DNA from: Leptonema sp964619535
GTDB taxonomy: Bacteria > Spirochaetota > Leptospiria > Leptospirales > Leptonemataceae
Reading direction: 5' to 3'
NCBI GenBank assembly: GCA_964619535.1
Contig: CAZUEX010000002.1
Span: forward strand, 310,001-374,000
Length of the DNA stretch: 64,000 bases
Shown: positions 1 to 8,942 of the stretch, in pieces
How positions within the stretch are numbered: position 1 is the stretch's first letter
How the letters are laid out: each line of letters opens with the position of its first letter
Notes under the pieces: model-generated
The model's database searches: none
Seen by the model: only the letters and a program-made list of their open reading frames with translations
What the model was told of the DNA's origin: nothing
Position numbers and translations under genes: made by a program

Positions 1-2
1 CT

Positions 3-1196
3 GTTTTGCGAGTGCCCTCTCCTGATAGAGTGATGGCACACCTGTCTGCCACCCTGCATGGCCATCCATCGAAAGAGATGAACGTGGTGGCCGTAACGGG
101 AACAAACGGCAAAACAACAACGACCCACATGCTGTACCACCTCTGGAAGAAAGCCGGCCTTCCCTGTGCCTTGATCGGTACGATCGGTCTTCGCTACTTC
201 GATGGTCACGGTGAGAAGACGCGGCAGACGGGATTCACAACGCCACGTTCCTATGAGCTGCAGGCCATACTGGCAGAGCTGCTGGCAAAGGGCATCCGGC
301 ATGTGACGATTGAGGCCTCTTCCGAGGCACTGTCACTTGGTCGCATCGAAGCCACTGCGATCTCCGGCGTGCTCTTTACCGGCCTTGGACGGGATCATCT
401 GGATCACCACAGAACCCTTGCAGCCTACATGCGGGCAAAACGGCATCTGTTTTTTCTGGCCCGGCGAGGAACGAAGCCCTTCTTCTTTGCCTATGCAGAA
501 GACGAGGCCCTGCAGTCGCTTCGGCGATTCAGCGAAAGACTGGGGGTGAATATTCAATTCCTGCCTGAGAAAGATCTGTATGATGACATCCTCTACAGGC
601 AGCCAGTGCCGACTCAGTTTAACCGAATCAATGCAGCCCTGGCCATGCGGGCCTGCGGCGAAACGGCTGTCCGGGATTTAAGCGACTTTGCAGGTGTTCC
701 CGGCCGAATGGAGCGTATACGGATCGATGATTCCATCGATGCCTTCGTGGACTACGCCCATTCGCCTGACTCGCTGGAGCGAGTTCTTGTTGAGACCCGT
801 TCCATCGGCTACGATTCCATCGTTCTCGTCTTTGGCTGTGGTGGTGATCGAGATCCAGGAAAGAGACCCGTTATGGGAGCCATTGCTTCGCGTCTGGCCG
901 ATGTCTGCATTGTTACCGATGACAACCCTCGCCGTGAAGATGCAGCCTCGATTCGCTCACAGATCCTTGACGGAGCAGTAGAACCAACGAAGATGCTTGA
1001 GATCGGCAACAGGGCCGAGGCCATTTGCGCGGCCATCGATCGCGCGCGTTCTATGGCATCCGATTCAGAGCGCGGCTTCAGGCGCATTGCCGTGATTATT
1101 GCCGGCAAAGGACACGAAACCTACCAGATCGTCGGAACGGAGAAGATGCACTTCTCTGATGTGGAAGAGGTTTTTCGAGCCCTTCAGGTATCCTGA
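3..1196 (+). CDS. murE: UDP-N-acetylmuramoyl-tripeptide synthetase MurE (5' end outside window)
   Basis: Mur ligase that adds the third peptide-stem residue to UDP-MurNAc-L-Ala-D-Glu in the cytoplasm. The frame is open to the left edge, and the 397 visible residues lack the roughly 90-100 residue N-terminal UDP-binding domain of a full-length (~490 aa) MurE, so the start lies outside the window. Visible are the central ATPase P-loop GTNGKTTTT near residue 31, the Mur C-terminal domain (VDYAHSPDSLERVL) and the DNPR motif in TDDNPRREDA. DNPR is the family signature for meso-diaminopimelate as the added amino acid, so a DAP-type peptidoglycan is inferred. The stop overlaps the 3' end of the convergent glycosyltransferase gene by 13 bases, leaving no terminator between them. 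The family call is firm. Confidence 0.95.
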   Translation, partial: VLRVPSPDRVMAHLSATLHGHPSKEMNVVAVTGTNGKTTTTHMLYHLWKKAGLPCALIGTIGLRYFDGHGEKTRQTGFTTPRSYELQAILAELLAKGIRHVTIEASSEALSLGRIEATAISGVLFTGLGRDHLDHHRTLAAYMRAKRHLFFLARRGTKPFFFAYAEDEALQSLRRFSERLGVNIQFLPEKDLYDDILYRQPVPTQFNRINAALAMRACGETAVRDLSDFAGVPGRMERIRIDDSIDAFVDYAHSPDSLERVLVETRSIGYDSIVLVFGCGGDRDPGKRPVMGAIASRLADVCIVTDDNPRREDAASIRSQILDGAVEPTKMLEIGNRAEAICAAIDRARSMASDSERGFRRIAVIIAGKGHETYQIVGTEKMHFSDVEEVFRALQVS

Positions 1197-2968
1197 TCGG
1201 AGGGCTCTGTTTGCACAATCCGTTCGAGAACGAAGCGTTGAAGCGAACCTTTTACGGCCTCATGCGAGTATCGCTTTTGAACGTATGCGGGTCCGCTTTC
1301 AAATCTCTGCGGTTCGCGAAGAAGCACGGATAGCCTGTCGATAAAGTCGTCCAGGTTCCTGTAAAACAGGCCGGCGCGACTGCGAATCACATGCCCGCGA
1401 AGGACATCACTTTCTGCCGTTACAAGAACGGGTGCGCCGGCAGCCATCGCCTCAAGTAATGAAAAAGAGAAGCTTTCGTAGGGAGAGGGATGGACGTACA
1501 CCGAACACTCACAGAGCGCTGCCTGCATCATGGACTCATCGACAAATCCCGTTGTAACGATAGCAGGATGATCGGGCACGGTCATGGCCTCGGTGCCCAT
1601 CAGAACAAGGGTTACCTTTTGCTTTGTTGCCTGTAGAAAGGCCAGAAAATATGCGATGAGGGTGCGACAGCCCTTTTCCGGATCGATCCGCCCGGTGTAG
1701 AGTACAAACGGTCCGGAAATCCTATAGCGGTTGCGAAAGGGAGTCTGTCCTGATGACCTTTGCCTTTGCAGTGCCTGCAAGCTGTTTACAGATGCCAGGC
1801 CACAGCCAGTTACAGGTCCGTCCTTCATCTGTGGAAACCATTGCCTTAGAAAACGATGCTCCTCCTCTGTGAGGAAGATCCATCCCGGTCGATGGTCATT
1901 GAAGATACCGGGCCAGATTGGCAACCGAAGCGGCCATTCTGGATGGGCTGTGGGAACGACCACTGCCCTGTCTGCAACGGACGGCAGAGAGCCGAAGGTT
2001 GTTTGATAGAGGTAGGTGATGAAGATATACAGGTCGTAATGCCGTTTTTCGATAAAGGACTTCAGTTCCGGAGCATAGGGGCCCTGCCAGCGCATCCACA
2101 GAATGGAAAGGGGCCTGAGGCACCTCCAGAAGAACGACCGAAGGCCGTTTCTCTTTTCAGGGCGAATCAGGGCGAGCAGACGACGAAGCAGTGAGGAAAG
2201 CACGTGAAACCATCGATGCCGTTCTTCTGCCACCGGAAACCTGCGCAGGTAAAGGCCATCCTCTATCTGCAGGCCAGGAGGGAATTCATTCTTCCAGGTC
2301 AGATAGTCCTTTGCCTGTGTTGTTAAGATCTCAACAGAGCCAATTTCGCCTAAATACCGTGCATATTCAAGGGCCAGCCTTTCGGCTCCCCCGGAAAATC
2401 CACTGCCTGCGCGATGAATGACGATGGCAATGCAAGGCCGGTCTCTGTTTTCCCGGGTCGCTGGATCTGCTTCAGCCTGTTCGATCCCGACGGGTGGTGA
2501 AGGCCTGGGGATGTCACTGGCCTTTGCCTCCGCTCGTTTTGTACGATATCGTGCACGCAGTTTAACCTGCAAAAGACCCCATAGATGAAACAGAAAGGCG
2601 GACGGAGCGTGGAGAAGCAGTTCGAGGGGCCTTTGCATGGCAAAGATATGGGCGATGCCCTCCGGAGAAAGACGCCCTTCAGAAAGCAAAGAAGCATAGT
2701 GCATTGCCCCAGGACGGTCCGGAAACCGGAGCAAGAACAGGCGATAGAGGATGTCGACAGCAACAAAAGGGCTTTCGCTGCCAATCGACGTGATGGCCTT
2801 TAGCCAGCGTTTGCGGCTTCGAAGCGAAAGGCTGCGCAGTATCGCATTCAAATGTGCTGCAGAGTCTGCGTCCAGTACAAAGAGGGCCTCTTGCAAAAGG
2901 GCTGCATCAGCCGGAGGATCGGCAAGGACGGACAGTGCGCGCCCTTTCAGGCGTTCACCCTGCTTCAT
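1184..2968 (-). CDS. GT4-family glycosyltransferase with N-terminal DUF4214-like domain
   Basis: Predicted 594-residue cytoplasmic retaining glycosyltransferase, probably building the polysaccharide exported by the two ABC transporter genes upstream. The C-terminal ~380 residues show GT-B/GT4 hallmarks: a glycine-rich N-lobe start (GSGFSGGAERLALEYA), the hinge FVLYTGRIDPEKG and the nucleotide-sugar motif ESFSFSLLEAMAAGAPVLVT (an E-x7-E arrangement). The first ~130 residues contain a segment like the DUF4214 repeat (DILYRLFLLRFPDRPG, then LLSEGRLSPEG), a module often attached to glycosyltransferases. I chose the ATG at 2968, which overlaps the ABC ATPase stop by 14 bases; a longer frame to 3061 would overlap it by over 100 bases. 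The sugar donor and acceptor cannot be told. Confidence 0.85.
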   Translation of the reverse strand: MKQGERLKGRALSVLADPPADAALLQEALFVLDADSAAHLNAILRSLSLRSRKRWLKAITSIGSESPFVAVDILYRLFLLRFPDRPGAMHYASLLSEGRLSPEGIAHIFAMQRPLELLLHAPSAFLFHLWGLLQVKLRARYRTKRAEAKASDIPRPSPPVGIEQAEADPATRENRDRPCIAIVIHRAGSGFSGGAERLALEYARYLGEIGSVEILTTQAKDYLTWKNEFPPGLQIEDGLYLRRFPVAEERHRWFHVLSSLLRRLLALIRPEKRNGLRSFFWRCLRPLSILWMRWQGPYAPELKSFIEKRHYDLYIFITYLYQTTFGSLPSVADRAVVVPTAHPEWPLRLPIWPGIFNDHRPGWIFLTEEEHRFLRQWFPQMKDGPVTGCGLASVNSLQALQRQRSSGQTPFRNRYRISGPFVLYTGRIDPEKGCRTLIAYFLAFLQATKQKVTLVLMGTEAMTVPDHPAIVTTGFVDESMMQAALCECSVYVHPSPYESFSFSLLEAMAAGAPVLVTAESDVLRGHVIRSRAGLFYRNLDDFIDRLSVLLREPQRFESGPAYVQKRYSHEAVKGSLQRFVLERIVQTEPSDQDT

Positions 2969-4160
2969 GGACTGACTCCCTGCCTTTACTGCGGCCAAGC
3001 CACTCCGAAGAAAAATAGGCCGCTCCATCGGATCCATGGCCTGGTCTGGATTCCAGTTCAAAGCTCAGAGCGGTATCGGTCCACAGGTAGCAATCCGTAG
3101 TATGCATTCGTCCGCGATGAAGGGATATGCCCAGCGTATATGAACCCGGCCCGGCGTTTAGCTGAATGGCAAAGCGCAGGCGATTGGCTCCTTTCTCAAG
3201 ATTCAGAGGGACGTTCATCAGATGAGTATTGGTACCAAAGATACGCAGTCCTTTTGCATCGTGTACATGGAATCCAGCGGTCACATCCTCGAGAGCCTGT
3301 GCGGTCTGCACGTCGATTTCGAGGATGGCCGAATCCCCGCAGAAAAACGACCTTCGTTCATGTTCCGTGGTATCGAGGAGGCGGACGGCATAGCGTTTTA
3401 CGACCTCATGACCTGCATCATCAGAAAACGAAGTAGCGGCCAGGCGATGCATGTATTCCGAGATCACAGAAGCGGGCTGTCCGTCCGCAAGCAATTGCCC
3501 TCTGTCGAGTAAGACGATGCGGTCTGCAATGTCAGCGAGCAGCGACATGTCATGACTGACGACTATCACCAGGCTGCCTCTGTTGCGATAATCCCGGAAC
3601 CGATCGATGCAGCGTTGCTGAAAGGCAGCATCGCCAACGGCCAGGGCCTCATCGACAAGTAGCAGATCGGTTCTCTGGTGTGTGGCCAGAGAAAAGGCCA
3701 GACGCATCTGCATACCTGTGGAATAGGTCTTTACCGCTTCATCGGTACAGTGCAGAAGGCCGGCAAATTCGAGTATACTCCGGGCCTCTTTTTTCAGTGT
3801 TCGGGGATGATAGCCCCACAGAATGCCGTTATACAGAATATTCTGCATTCCGGTTAACTCTGCATTAAAGCCAACACCCAGTTCAAGGATTGCCCGTACG
3901 GTGCCATCAAATATAATACGACCCGTGTCAGGACGGGAGATTCCTGAAAGGAGACGCAGAAGCGTCGATTTGCCGGCGCCATTTGCGCCAATGACGCCAA
4001 CGATCTGTCCTCCTGAAAACGAGGCATTGAGGTTTTGCAGGGCAGGGAATCTACGCCGACCGCGGTGCAGGCCCAGGGAAAGGGCGCACAGAATCCGATC
4101 GGAATGCGAAACAAAGCCTGAGTAATCCTTGGATACGTTTTGCAGCTGAAGCATTGCCAT
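2955..4160 (-). CDS. Polysaccharide ABC exporter ATP-binding protein (Wzt-like)
   Basis: ATPase subunit, 401 aa, of an ABC-2 exporter for O-antigen or another surface polysaccharide. Walker A is GANGAGKST near residue 58, the signature is YSTGMQMRL (a typical Wzt/TagH variant of LSGGQ), and Walker B is DLLLVDEAL followed by the H-loop VVSHD. About 150 residues after the ATPase core have the size and beta-rich look of a Wzt C-terminal carbohydrate-binding domain (e.g. GANRLRFAIQLNAGPGSYTL), which in Wzt recognises the modified chain end. The start ATG shares a TAATG junction with the permease stop, so the two are translationally coupled. The wzt symbol is withheld because the polymer is unknown. 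Confidence 0.9.
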   Translation of the reverse strand: MAMLQLQNVSKDYSGFVSHSDRILCALSLGLHRGRRRFPALQNLNASFSGGQIVGVIGANGAGKSTLLRLLSGISRPDTGRIIFDGTVRAILELGVGFNAELTGMQNILYNGILWGYHPRTLKKEARSILEFAGLLHCTDEAVKTYSTGMQMRLAFSLATHQRTDLLLVDEALAVGDAAFQQRCIDRFRDYRNRGSLVIVVSHDMSLLADIADRIVLLDRGQLLADGQPASVISEYMHRLAATSFSDDAGHEVVKRYAVRLLDTTEHERRSFFCGDSAILEIDVQTAQALEDVTAGFHVHDAKGLRIFGTNTHLMNVPLNLEKGANRLRFAIQLNAGPGSYTLGISLHRGRMHTTDCYLWTDTALSFELESRPGHGSDGAAYFSSEWLGRSKGRESVHEAG

Positions 4161-4936
4161 TACAGATGATCCTCAACAATACGGTTCAGTCGTATGCTGC
4201 TTACCCAGGCTGCAATCGATGTAAGCAAAAGCAGGACAAGACAGGCGGGAATGCCTCTGGTATCAAGCGGAAGGCCGGCAAGCAAGCGAGTCTGTACGGA
4301 GAAAAGAAATGTCAGCGGATTCCAGTGAGACCAGGCTGCTGGAAGATAGACGATAGGCGTTAGCCAGAATAGCAGTTGCATCAGTGGACGAAGGAGTGGT
4401 GTAAGGTCACGCAGGATGACCGCCAGACGACTCAGGATGGCGGCCCACGGAGAGAGAAACAAAATGATCAACCATCCTGAAAAAAGGCCTGCAGGTAAAG
4501 AGGTTACAGTAAGGCCCGGAGCGCGCAGTACAAAGGCAATCAGCAAAGAAACGGGCAAAAACAAAAGCAGGTAATGAAAGAAGGCCTGAAAAACGGGAAT
4601 CCAGACGAAGAGAGCCTTTGCTATGGCCGTACGTCGGATCAGCACACGATTCTCGCTGAGAATGGAACCGGAGCGCAAAAACATCTCAGACAGTGGTATC
4701 CACAACGACATACCCGCAAGGAGCCGTGCACCATAGTGAGGCTGATCGGCGTAAACGCCCTTACCGATCACAAGCCAGAACACTCCGATCTGCATGCCGT
4801 AGTTGACAAAAAGCCAGATGATTCCAAGCCCCATACCGGCATACTGTACGGCATAGTCGCGGCGAATCAGCGCAAAAAGGGTCGTTAAGCGCGAAGGCAT
4901 GATGCCAGCAGAATGCTTTTGGTTTCTCAGGTCCAT
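4160..4936 (-). CDS. ABC-2 type polysaccharide export permease (Wzm-like)
   Basis: Inner-membrane permease, 258 aa, with about six hydrophobic segments, matching the Wzm/TagG/KpsM family in length and layout. The N-terminus carries an amphipathic stretch (LTTLFALIRRDYAVQYAG) followed by membrane segments such as LGIIWLFVNYGMQIGVFWLV, and the C-terminal half has the FWLTPIVY motif seen in O-antigen permeases. It is the first gene of a three-gene minus-strand operon with the ATPase and the glycosyltransferase. Family knowledge says such pairs move undecaprenyl-linked glycan across the inner membrane. Only the pckA terminator separates its start from the upstream pckA gene. Confidence 0.9.
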   Translation of the reverse strand: MDLRNQKHSAGIMPSRLTTLFALIRRDYAVQYAGMGLGIIWLFVNYGMQIGVFWLVIGKGVYADQPHYGARLLAGMSLWIPLSEMFLRSGSILSENRVLIRRTAIAKALFVWIPVFQAFFHYLLLFLPVSLLIAFVLRAPGLTVTSLPAGLFSGWLIILFLSPWAAILSRLAVILRDLTPLLRPLMQLLFWLTPIVYLPAAWSHWNPLTFLFSVQTRLLAGLPLDTRGIPACLVLLLLTSIAAWVSSIRLNRIVEDHL

Positions 4937-4964
4937 ACTTTATCGGAGCGGCTGGCCTCAGCAT

Positions 4965-4992
4965 TAAAAAAGGCCACCGTTTCCGGTGGCCT
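4965..4992 (-). terminator. Rho-independent terminator after pckA
   Basis: A 9-bp stem (AGGCCACCG pairing with CGGTGGCCT around a TTTC loop, 4971-4992) is followed on the minus strand by a run of six Ts (4966-4971 read as As on plus). It lies 26 bases past the pckA stop and just before the permease gene, so it should separate the two transcripts. Confidence 0.88.
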
Positions 4993-5017
4993 GCTTCCAG
5001 TTCTTATGGAAGGTTTT

Positions 5018-6604
5018 TCAGAGTTTGGGTCCGTATGCAGAGAAGTCGAACTCTTTGCTGACATTCGTGTAGTTCTTGAAGTTCTCAATGAACATACCGG
5101 CCAGCTTTTTGCGCTGCTCATCGTAGGCAGCCCGGTCTGACCAGGATTCCCACGGATGCAGGATGGACTTATCGTAGTCGTGCAGACGGTTCGGAATGTC
5201 CAGGTTCATGATGTCGTCATGCGTGTAATCGTCATGATCCAGGCTTCCATCAAAGATACCATCCAGGATAGAGCGGGTGATCTTGATCTTCATACGTGCA
5301 CCGACGCCATAAGGACCGCCAGCCCAGCCGGTGTTAACAAGCCATGCCTTGGTCTTATGCTTTTTCATCTTCTCACCAAGCAGTTTGGCGTAGCGAGTTG
5401 GGTGCAGTGTCATGAAGGCAGCGCCGAAGCATGCAGAGAATGTAGCCGAAGGCTCTTTTACGCCTCGTTCTGTTCCTGCAACCTTGGCTGTGTAGCCGGA
5501 CAGGAAGTGATACATGGCCTGTTCGGGAGTCAGCCTGGCCACCGGCGGTAGAACGCCAAAGGCATCACAGGTGAGGAAGATGATGTTCTCCGGATGCGGA
5601 CCAAGGCCGTCTTCTACGCGGTTATCGATGTGGAAGATCGGATAGCTAACGCGGGTGTTCTCCGTCTTGCTGCCATCGGAGTAATCTACAACGTTGCCTT
5701 CGCCAACGACAACGTTCTCAAGCAGAGCGTTACGCTTGATGGCACCGAAGATCTGCGGTTCATCATCCGGATTCAGGTTGATGGTCTTGGCATAGCATCC
5801 GCCTTCCAGATTCCAGATGCCTTCGTCGTCCCAGCCATGCTCGTCATCACCGATGAGAGGTCGGTTGGGATCCGTCGAAAGGGTGGTCTTACCGGTACCG
5901 GACAATCCAAAGAACAGAGCAGAGTCGCCTTTTGCCTTGCCGACGTTTGCCGAGCAGTGCATGGTCAGGATTCCCTGCAGCGGTTTGTAGAAGTTCATTA
6001 CCGAAAAGATGCCTTTCTTCATCTCTCCGCCGTATTCGGTTCCGCCGATAATGGCCAGTTTACGACCGAGATGGAAGATTACGAAAACGTCAGAGTTCAG
6101 ACCGTGTCGTTTGAAGTCGGCATTTCGAAAATCCGATGCATTGATGATCGTAAAATCGGCGGCAAAATTCTGCAGCTCATCGGCAGTGGGGCGAATGAAC
6201 ATATTGGTGCAGAAGTGGTGTTGCCAGGCCTTTGCCGTAATCACTCGCAGGGAGAGTCGTGTAGATTTCCTGGCGCCGGCGAATCCGTCGAATACATAGA
6301 GCGGCTGACCGCTGAGATGCTGCTGTACCTTCTCAAGCAGCTCGTCGAACACCTCTTCCGAGACGGGTTGGTTGACCTTTCCCCAGTCAACGTCTTTTTC
6401 TGATGTGGGTTCTTTTACGATGTATTTGTCGTTTGGTGAACGTCCGGTGAATTCACCCGTGTCCACTGTCATGGCACCCTGAGACGTCAGGATCGTTTCG
6501 CCATTCTTTTTTTCATGCTCAAAGATTTCATCGTAGCTAAGATTTCGGTATATGACCGGTGTGTCTTTAATATCTAACAGGTTTTGAATCGTCTGCGTAC
6601 TCAT
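5018..6604 (-). CDS. pckA: Phosphoenolpyruvate carboxykinase (ATP)
   Basis: Converts oxaloacetate and ATP to PEP, CO2 and ADP in the cytoplasm, the entry step of gluconeogenesis. At 528 aa it has the usual length of the ATP-dependent class. Visible are the substrate loop TGEFTGRSPNDKYIV, the metal/substrate region GGTEYGGEMKKGIFSVMN, the kinase P-loop GLSGTGKTTLSTD and the following LIGDDEHGW. The start ATG at 6604 has a GGGAGAGGAAG ribosome binding site; the frame runs 22 codons further but that part overlaps the promoter. Promoter, 5' hairpin and terminator are all visible, so this is a single-gene transcript. For an organism living on fatty acids, as Leptospira does, this enzyme would be central. 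Confidence 0.97.
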   Translation of the reverse strand: MSTQTIQNLLDIKDTPVIYRNLSYDEIFEHEKKNGETILTSQGAMTVDTGEFTGRSPNDKYIVKEPTSEKDVDWGKVNQPVSEEVFDELLEKVQQHLSGQPLYVFDGFAGARKSTRLSLRVITAKAWQHHFCTNMFIRPTADELQNFAADFTIINASDFRNADFKRHGLNSDVFVIFHLGRKLAIIGGTEYGGEMKKGIFSVMNFYKPLQGILTMHCSANVGKAKGDSALFFGLSGTGKTTLSTDPNRPLIGDDEHGWDDEGIWNLEGGCYAKTINLNPDDEPQIFGAIKRNALLENVVVGEGNVVDYSDGSKTENTRVSYPIFHIDNRVEDGLGPHPENIIFLTCDAFGVLPPVARLTPEQAMYHFLSGYTAKVAGTERGVKEPSATFSACFGAAFMTLHPTRYAKLLGEKMKKHKTKAWLVNTGWAGGPYGVGARMKIKITRSILDGIFDGSLDHDDYTHDDIMNLDIPNRLHDYDKSILHPWESWSDRAAYDEQRKKLAGMFIENFKNYTNVSKEFDFSAYGPKL

Positions 6605-6616
6605 CTTCCTCTCCCT

Positions 6617-6634
6617 GCATCGCAGCGGCGATGC
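6617..6634 (-). promoter_or_regulatory. Hairpin at the 5' end of the pckA leader
   Basis: GCATCGC and GCGATGC arms (7 bp, perfect) flank a 4-base loop between the predicted transcription start near 6635 and the pckA ribosome binding site. A hairpin at the extreme 5' end could stabilise the mRNA or respond to a regulator; either role is inference. Confidence 0.5.
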
Positions 6635-6641
6635 TATAAGC

Positions 6642-6670
6642 AGTTTATGAAATGGCAGGCTTGCTGTCAA
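6642..6670 (-). promoter_or_regulatory. Sigma-70-type promoter of pckA
   Basis: On the minus strand TTGACA (6670-6665) is followed after exactly 17 bases by TAAACT (6647-6642), a consensus -35 and a near-consensus -10. The predicted start falls about 30 bases before the pckA ATG. Confidence 0.75.
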
Positions 6671-6806
6671 GTGCTTCCATATTATGCTTATGCAGTTGAA
6701 AAATGGGTATTGACAGGAATGTCAAGAGCGGTCAATGCTGTGACGAATCAGGGCTGGACGATTGACTGTTCGGGAAAGCCATGAATGCGGGGGAAAAAGC
6801 AGCTCT

Positions 6807-8942
6807 ATGAAATATCCGAAATATCCGGGTGTACGAAAACTACTGGTTGTCTTGATCCTGGCCGTGGCCGGTCCACTTTTCTGCGAACCGGTGGTCTGGC
6901 AGGGGCAGAGGGTGGCCATCACGCCAGCAGACGTAAAGACCTTTTCTGATCCAGGGGGAGGACTGCGTATCGATGAGGTACGGCAGCGAGAGTTTCAGCC
7001 CGCCTCTTCTCTGAACTTTTCCATGAGCAAGGAGGCCCGGTGGATCACCCTTTCTGTTCGATGCGAGGCCGATCAGCAGATGTTCTTAAAGCTTGCCCAT
7101 CCTCTTCTGGATGAGCTGGACTTTTACATCTTCACCGATGACGGAGCCATGCAACATATAGAGACCGGACGTTCAAAGCCATTGTCCACATGGTCCATGG
7201 TCTCTTCTGACTTCATCGTTCCGTTATCATTAGAGCGGGGGGAATCTGCCCGGATCTATATCCGGATGCGCAGCGGTAACAGCCGCGTTGCTCCGATCGA
7301 ATTCCTGGGGGTATATGATCTCTTAAAAGAGACCCTGGAGTCTGCCCTTTTTTATTCCATCATACTGGGTGGAATGCTCTTTATTATTCTGAACAACCTG
7401 ATCCTGTTCCTGGCATTGAAAGAGCTGAGTCATCTTTATTTTGCCGGTTATATGTTCTCGGTTTTCCTGTTCTTGCTCGGCCTCACAGGCTACGGTCCTG
7501 TGCTTCTGTGGGGGAGTATTCCTTATATCAGTGAACGCGTTGTGACGTTCTGTATGGGGGCCTGTGCAACGTCGCTTCTGTATTTTCAATCGGATTACCT
7601 GCAGCTCAGGCAGCGTCGACCCGTACTGTTTCGCATTTTCCAGGCCTCCGGAGCCTTTTATCTGGGCCAGATGCTTCTTTCTCTACTGCCTTCGTATGTT
7701 TATGCATCGATGGTGGGGGTGTATTCCGGCCCCTTTGTGGCCATCCTCTTGATTACGGTCAGTGCCCTTGAAATCCGTCGTTCGTACGAAGGACGGATGC
7801 TCTTCATTAGCTGGCTCGTCGTTCTTGGCGCTGTGGCTCTCTTTGCTATGAAGGTGGCCGGTCTATTCCCGGATCACCCTGTCTTTCATATGCTGCTTCC
7901 GCTGGGATTTCTGGGCCAGATGCTTTTCATCAACTACCATTTTTCGCGCCGTATCAACGATCTGAATACCAGTCTTGAAAAGGAAAAGCAGCGTATGGTT
8001 GATGAAAGCAAGAGGCTGGAAGCCGTCCTTGATGAATCACGGGCCATATCGCTGAATCTGAAAGAGCTGAGCGAGCGGGAAAAGCAGATGGCTGCGCGAT
8101 TAAACCACCTCTCCCAGGAAGAGGCCTCGATGAGCGAGCAGCTTTCTTCTGCCATGGAAGAGGTCTTTGCGCGAACGGAAGGGGTGCGTAAGGGAATGCA
8201 AAACCAGAGCGAGAAGGCGGGCAGGATTGACGAAAGTCTGCTCGATCTTCTGCGGACAAGAGAGACGGTTCGCGAGGCCGTCGATCGGACTACCTCATTC
8301 TTTGGTGATATTCAGCAGGGCTTCGGCGCCTTTCGAACAAACCTCGAAGAGCTCATGAAGCGGATGCATGCGATTCGCGAAGCCGGCAACATCATTCAGG
8401 ACGTTGTGAAGATGATTCGAGATATTACAGAGCGCATCAACATGCTGTCTCTGAATGCCTCGATTGAAGCCGCACGTGCCGGTGAGCCCGGTCGGGGCTT
8501 TGCCGTCGTTGCTGATGAGGTTGGCAAGCTGGCCGAGGAAACAGGTTCGAATTCAAAGAAGATCCAGGGACAGGTGGCCCTGATGGAAGCGGAGATGAGC
8601 GGTGGCCTTGAAGCGGCAGCCAGATCGGAGGCCTCGATTGATGAGCTGTTACAGTCTTTAGGCGAGGCACAGTCTTTGCTGGAACGGGTGTCACAGGCCA
8701 TGGACGTGCTGGACGGTGCGGTAAATCGACTGGAAGATCACAGCAAAGAGAATCGAAAACTATCCAATGAGATCTTTGAGGCCTCGAGCGAACAGATGGA
8801 ATCGCTGAAAGAAAGCCTGGGAAGTGTTTCCAGGCTTGCGCAGATGGCCACCCAGCTATCTAAAGACAACGATGAAATCCTGGAGCTGTCCGAGGCTGTA
8901 CTGGCAGAGGCCGATCGTCTGATGCGTACGATGAAAGGTTGA
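6807..8942 (+). CDS. 7TMR-DISM receptor fused to a methyl-accepting chemotaxis signalling domain
   Basis: Predicted 711-residue inner-membrane sensor. A hydrophobic leader (KLLVVLILAVAGPLFC) precedes a periplasmic 7TMR-DISMED2-like domain (about 30-160, with EARWITLSVR-type core), then about seven membrane segments (175-385), a coiled coil (390-470) and an MCP signalling domain whose hairpin tip is ERINMLSLNASIEAARAGEP near residue 541, continuing GRGFAVVADEV. The MCP tip is what CheA/CheW bind, so it should feed a chemosensory pathway. The usual HAMP domain is absent; coupling would go through the coiled coil. Start ATG at 6807 was chosen because it places the signal segment at the N-terminus. 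The stop abuts the stop of the convergent cytochrome gene. Confidence 0.88.
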   Translation: MKYPKYPGVRKLLVVLILAVAGPLFCEPVVWQGQRVAITPADVKTFSDPGGGLRIDEVRQREFQPASSLNFSMSKEARWITLSVRCEADQQMFLKLAHPLLDELDFYIFTDDGAMQHIETGRSKPLSTWSMVSSDFIVPLSLERGESARIYIRMRSGNSRVAPIEFLGVYDLLKETLESALFYSIILGGMLFIILNNLILFLALKELSHLYFAGYMFSVFLFLLGLTGYGPVLLWGSIPYISERVVTFCMGACATSLLYFQSDYLQLRQRRPVLFRIFQASGAFYLGQMLLSLLPSYVYASMVGVYSGPFVAILLITVSALEIRRSYEGRMLFISWLVVLGAVALFAMKVAGLFPDHPVFHMLLPLGFLGQMLFINYHFSRRINDLNTSLEKEKQRMVDESKRLEAVLDESRAISLNLKELSEREKQMAARLNHLSQEEASMSEQLSSAMEEVFARTEGVRKGMQNQSEKAGRIDESLLDLLRTRETVREAVDRTTSFFGDIQQGFGAFRTNLEELMKRMHAIREAGNIIQDVVKMIRDITERINMLSLNASIEAARAGEPGRGFAVVADEVGKLAEETGSNSKKIQGQVALMEAEMSGGLEAAARSEASIDELLQSLGEAQSLLERVSQAMDVLDGAVNRLEDHSKENRKLSNEIFEASSEQMESLKESLGSVSRLAQMATQLSKDNDEILELSEAVLAEADRLMRTMKG

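Noticed and set aside
5594..6403. A 269-codon plus-strand open frame inside pckA.
   Set aside because: Antisense to a firmly identified gene and without recognisable motif or ribosome binding site.
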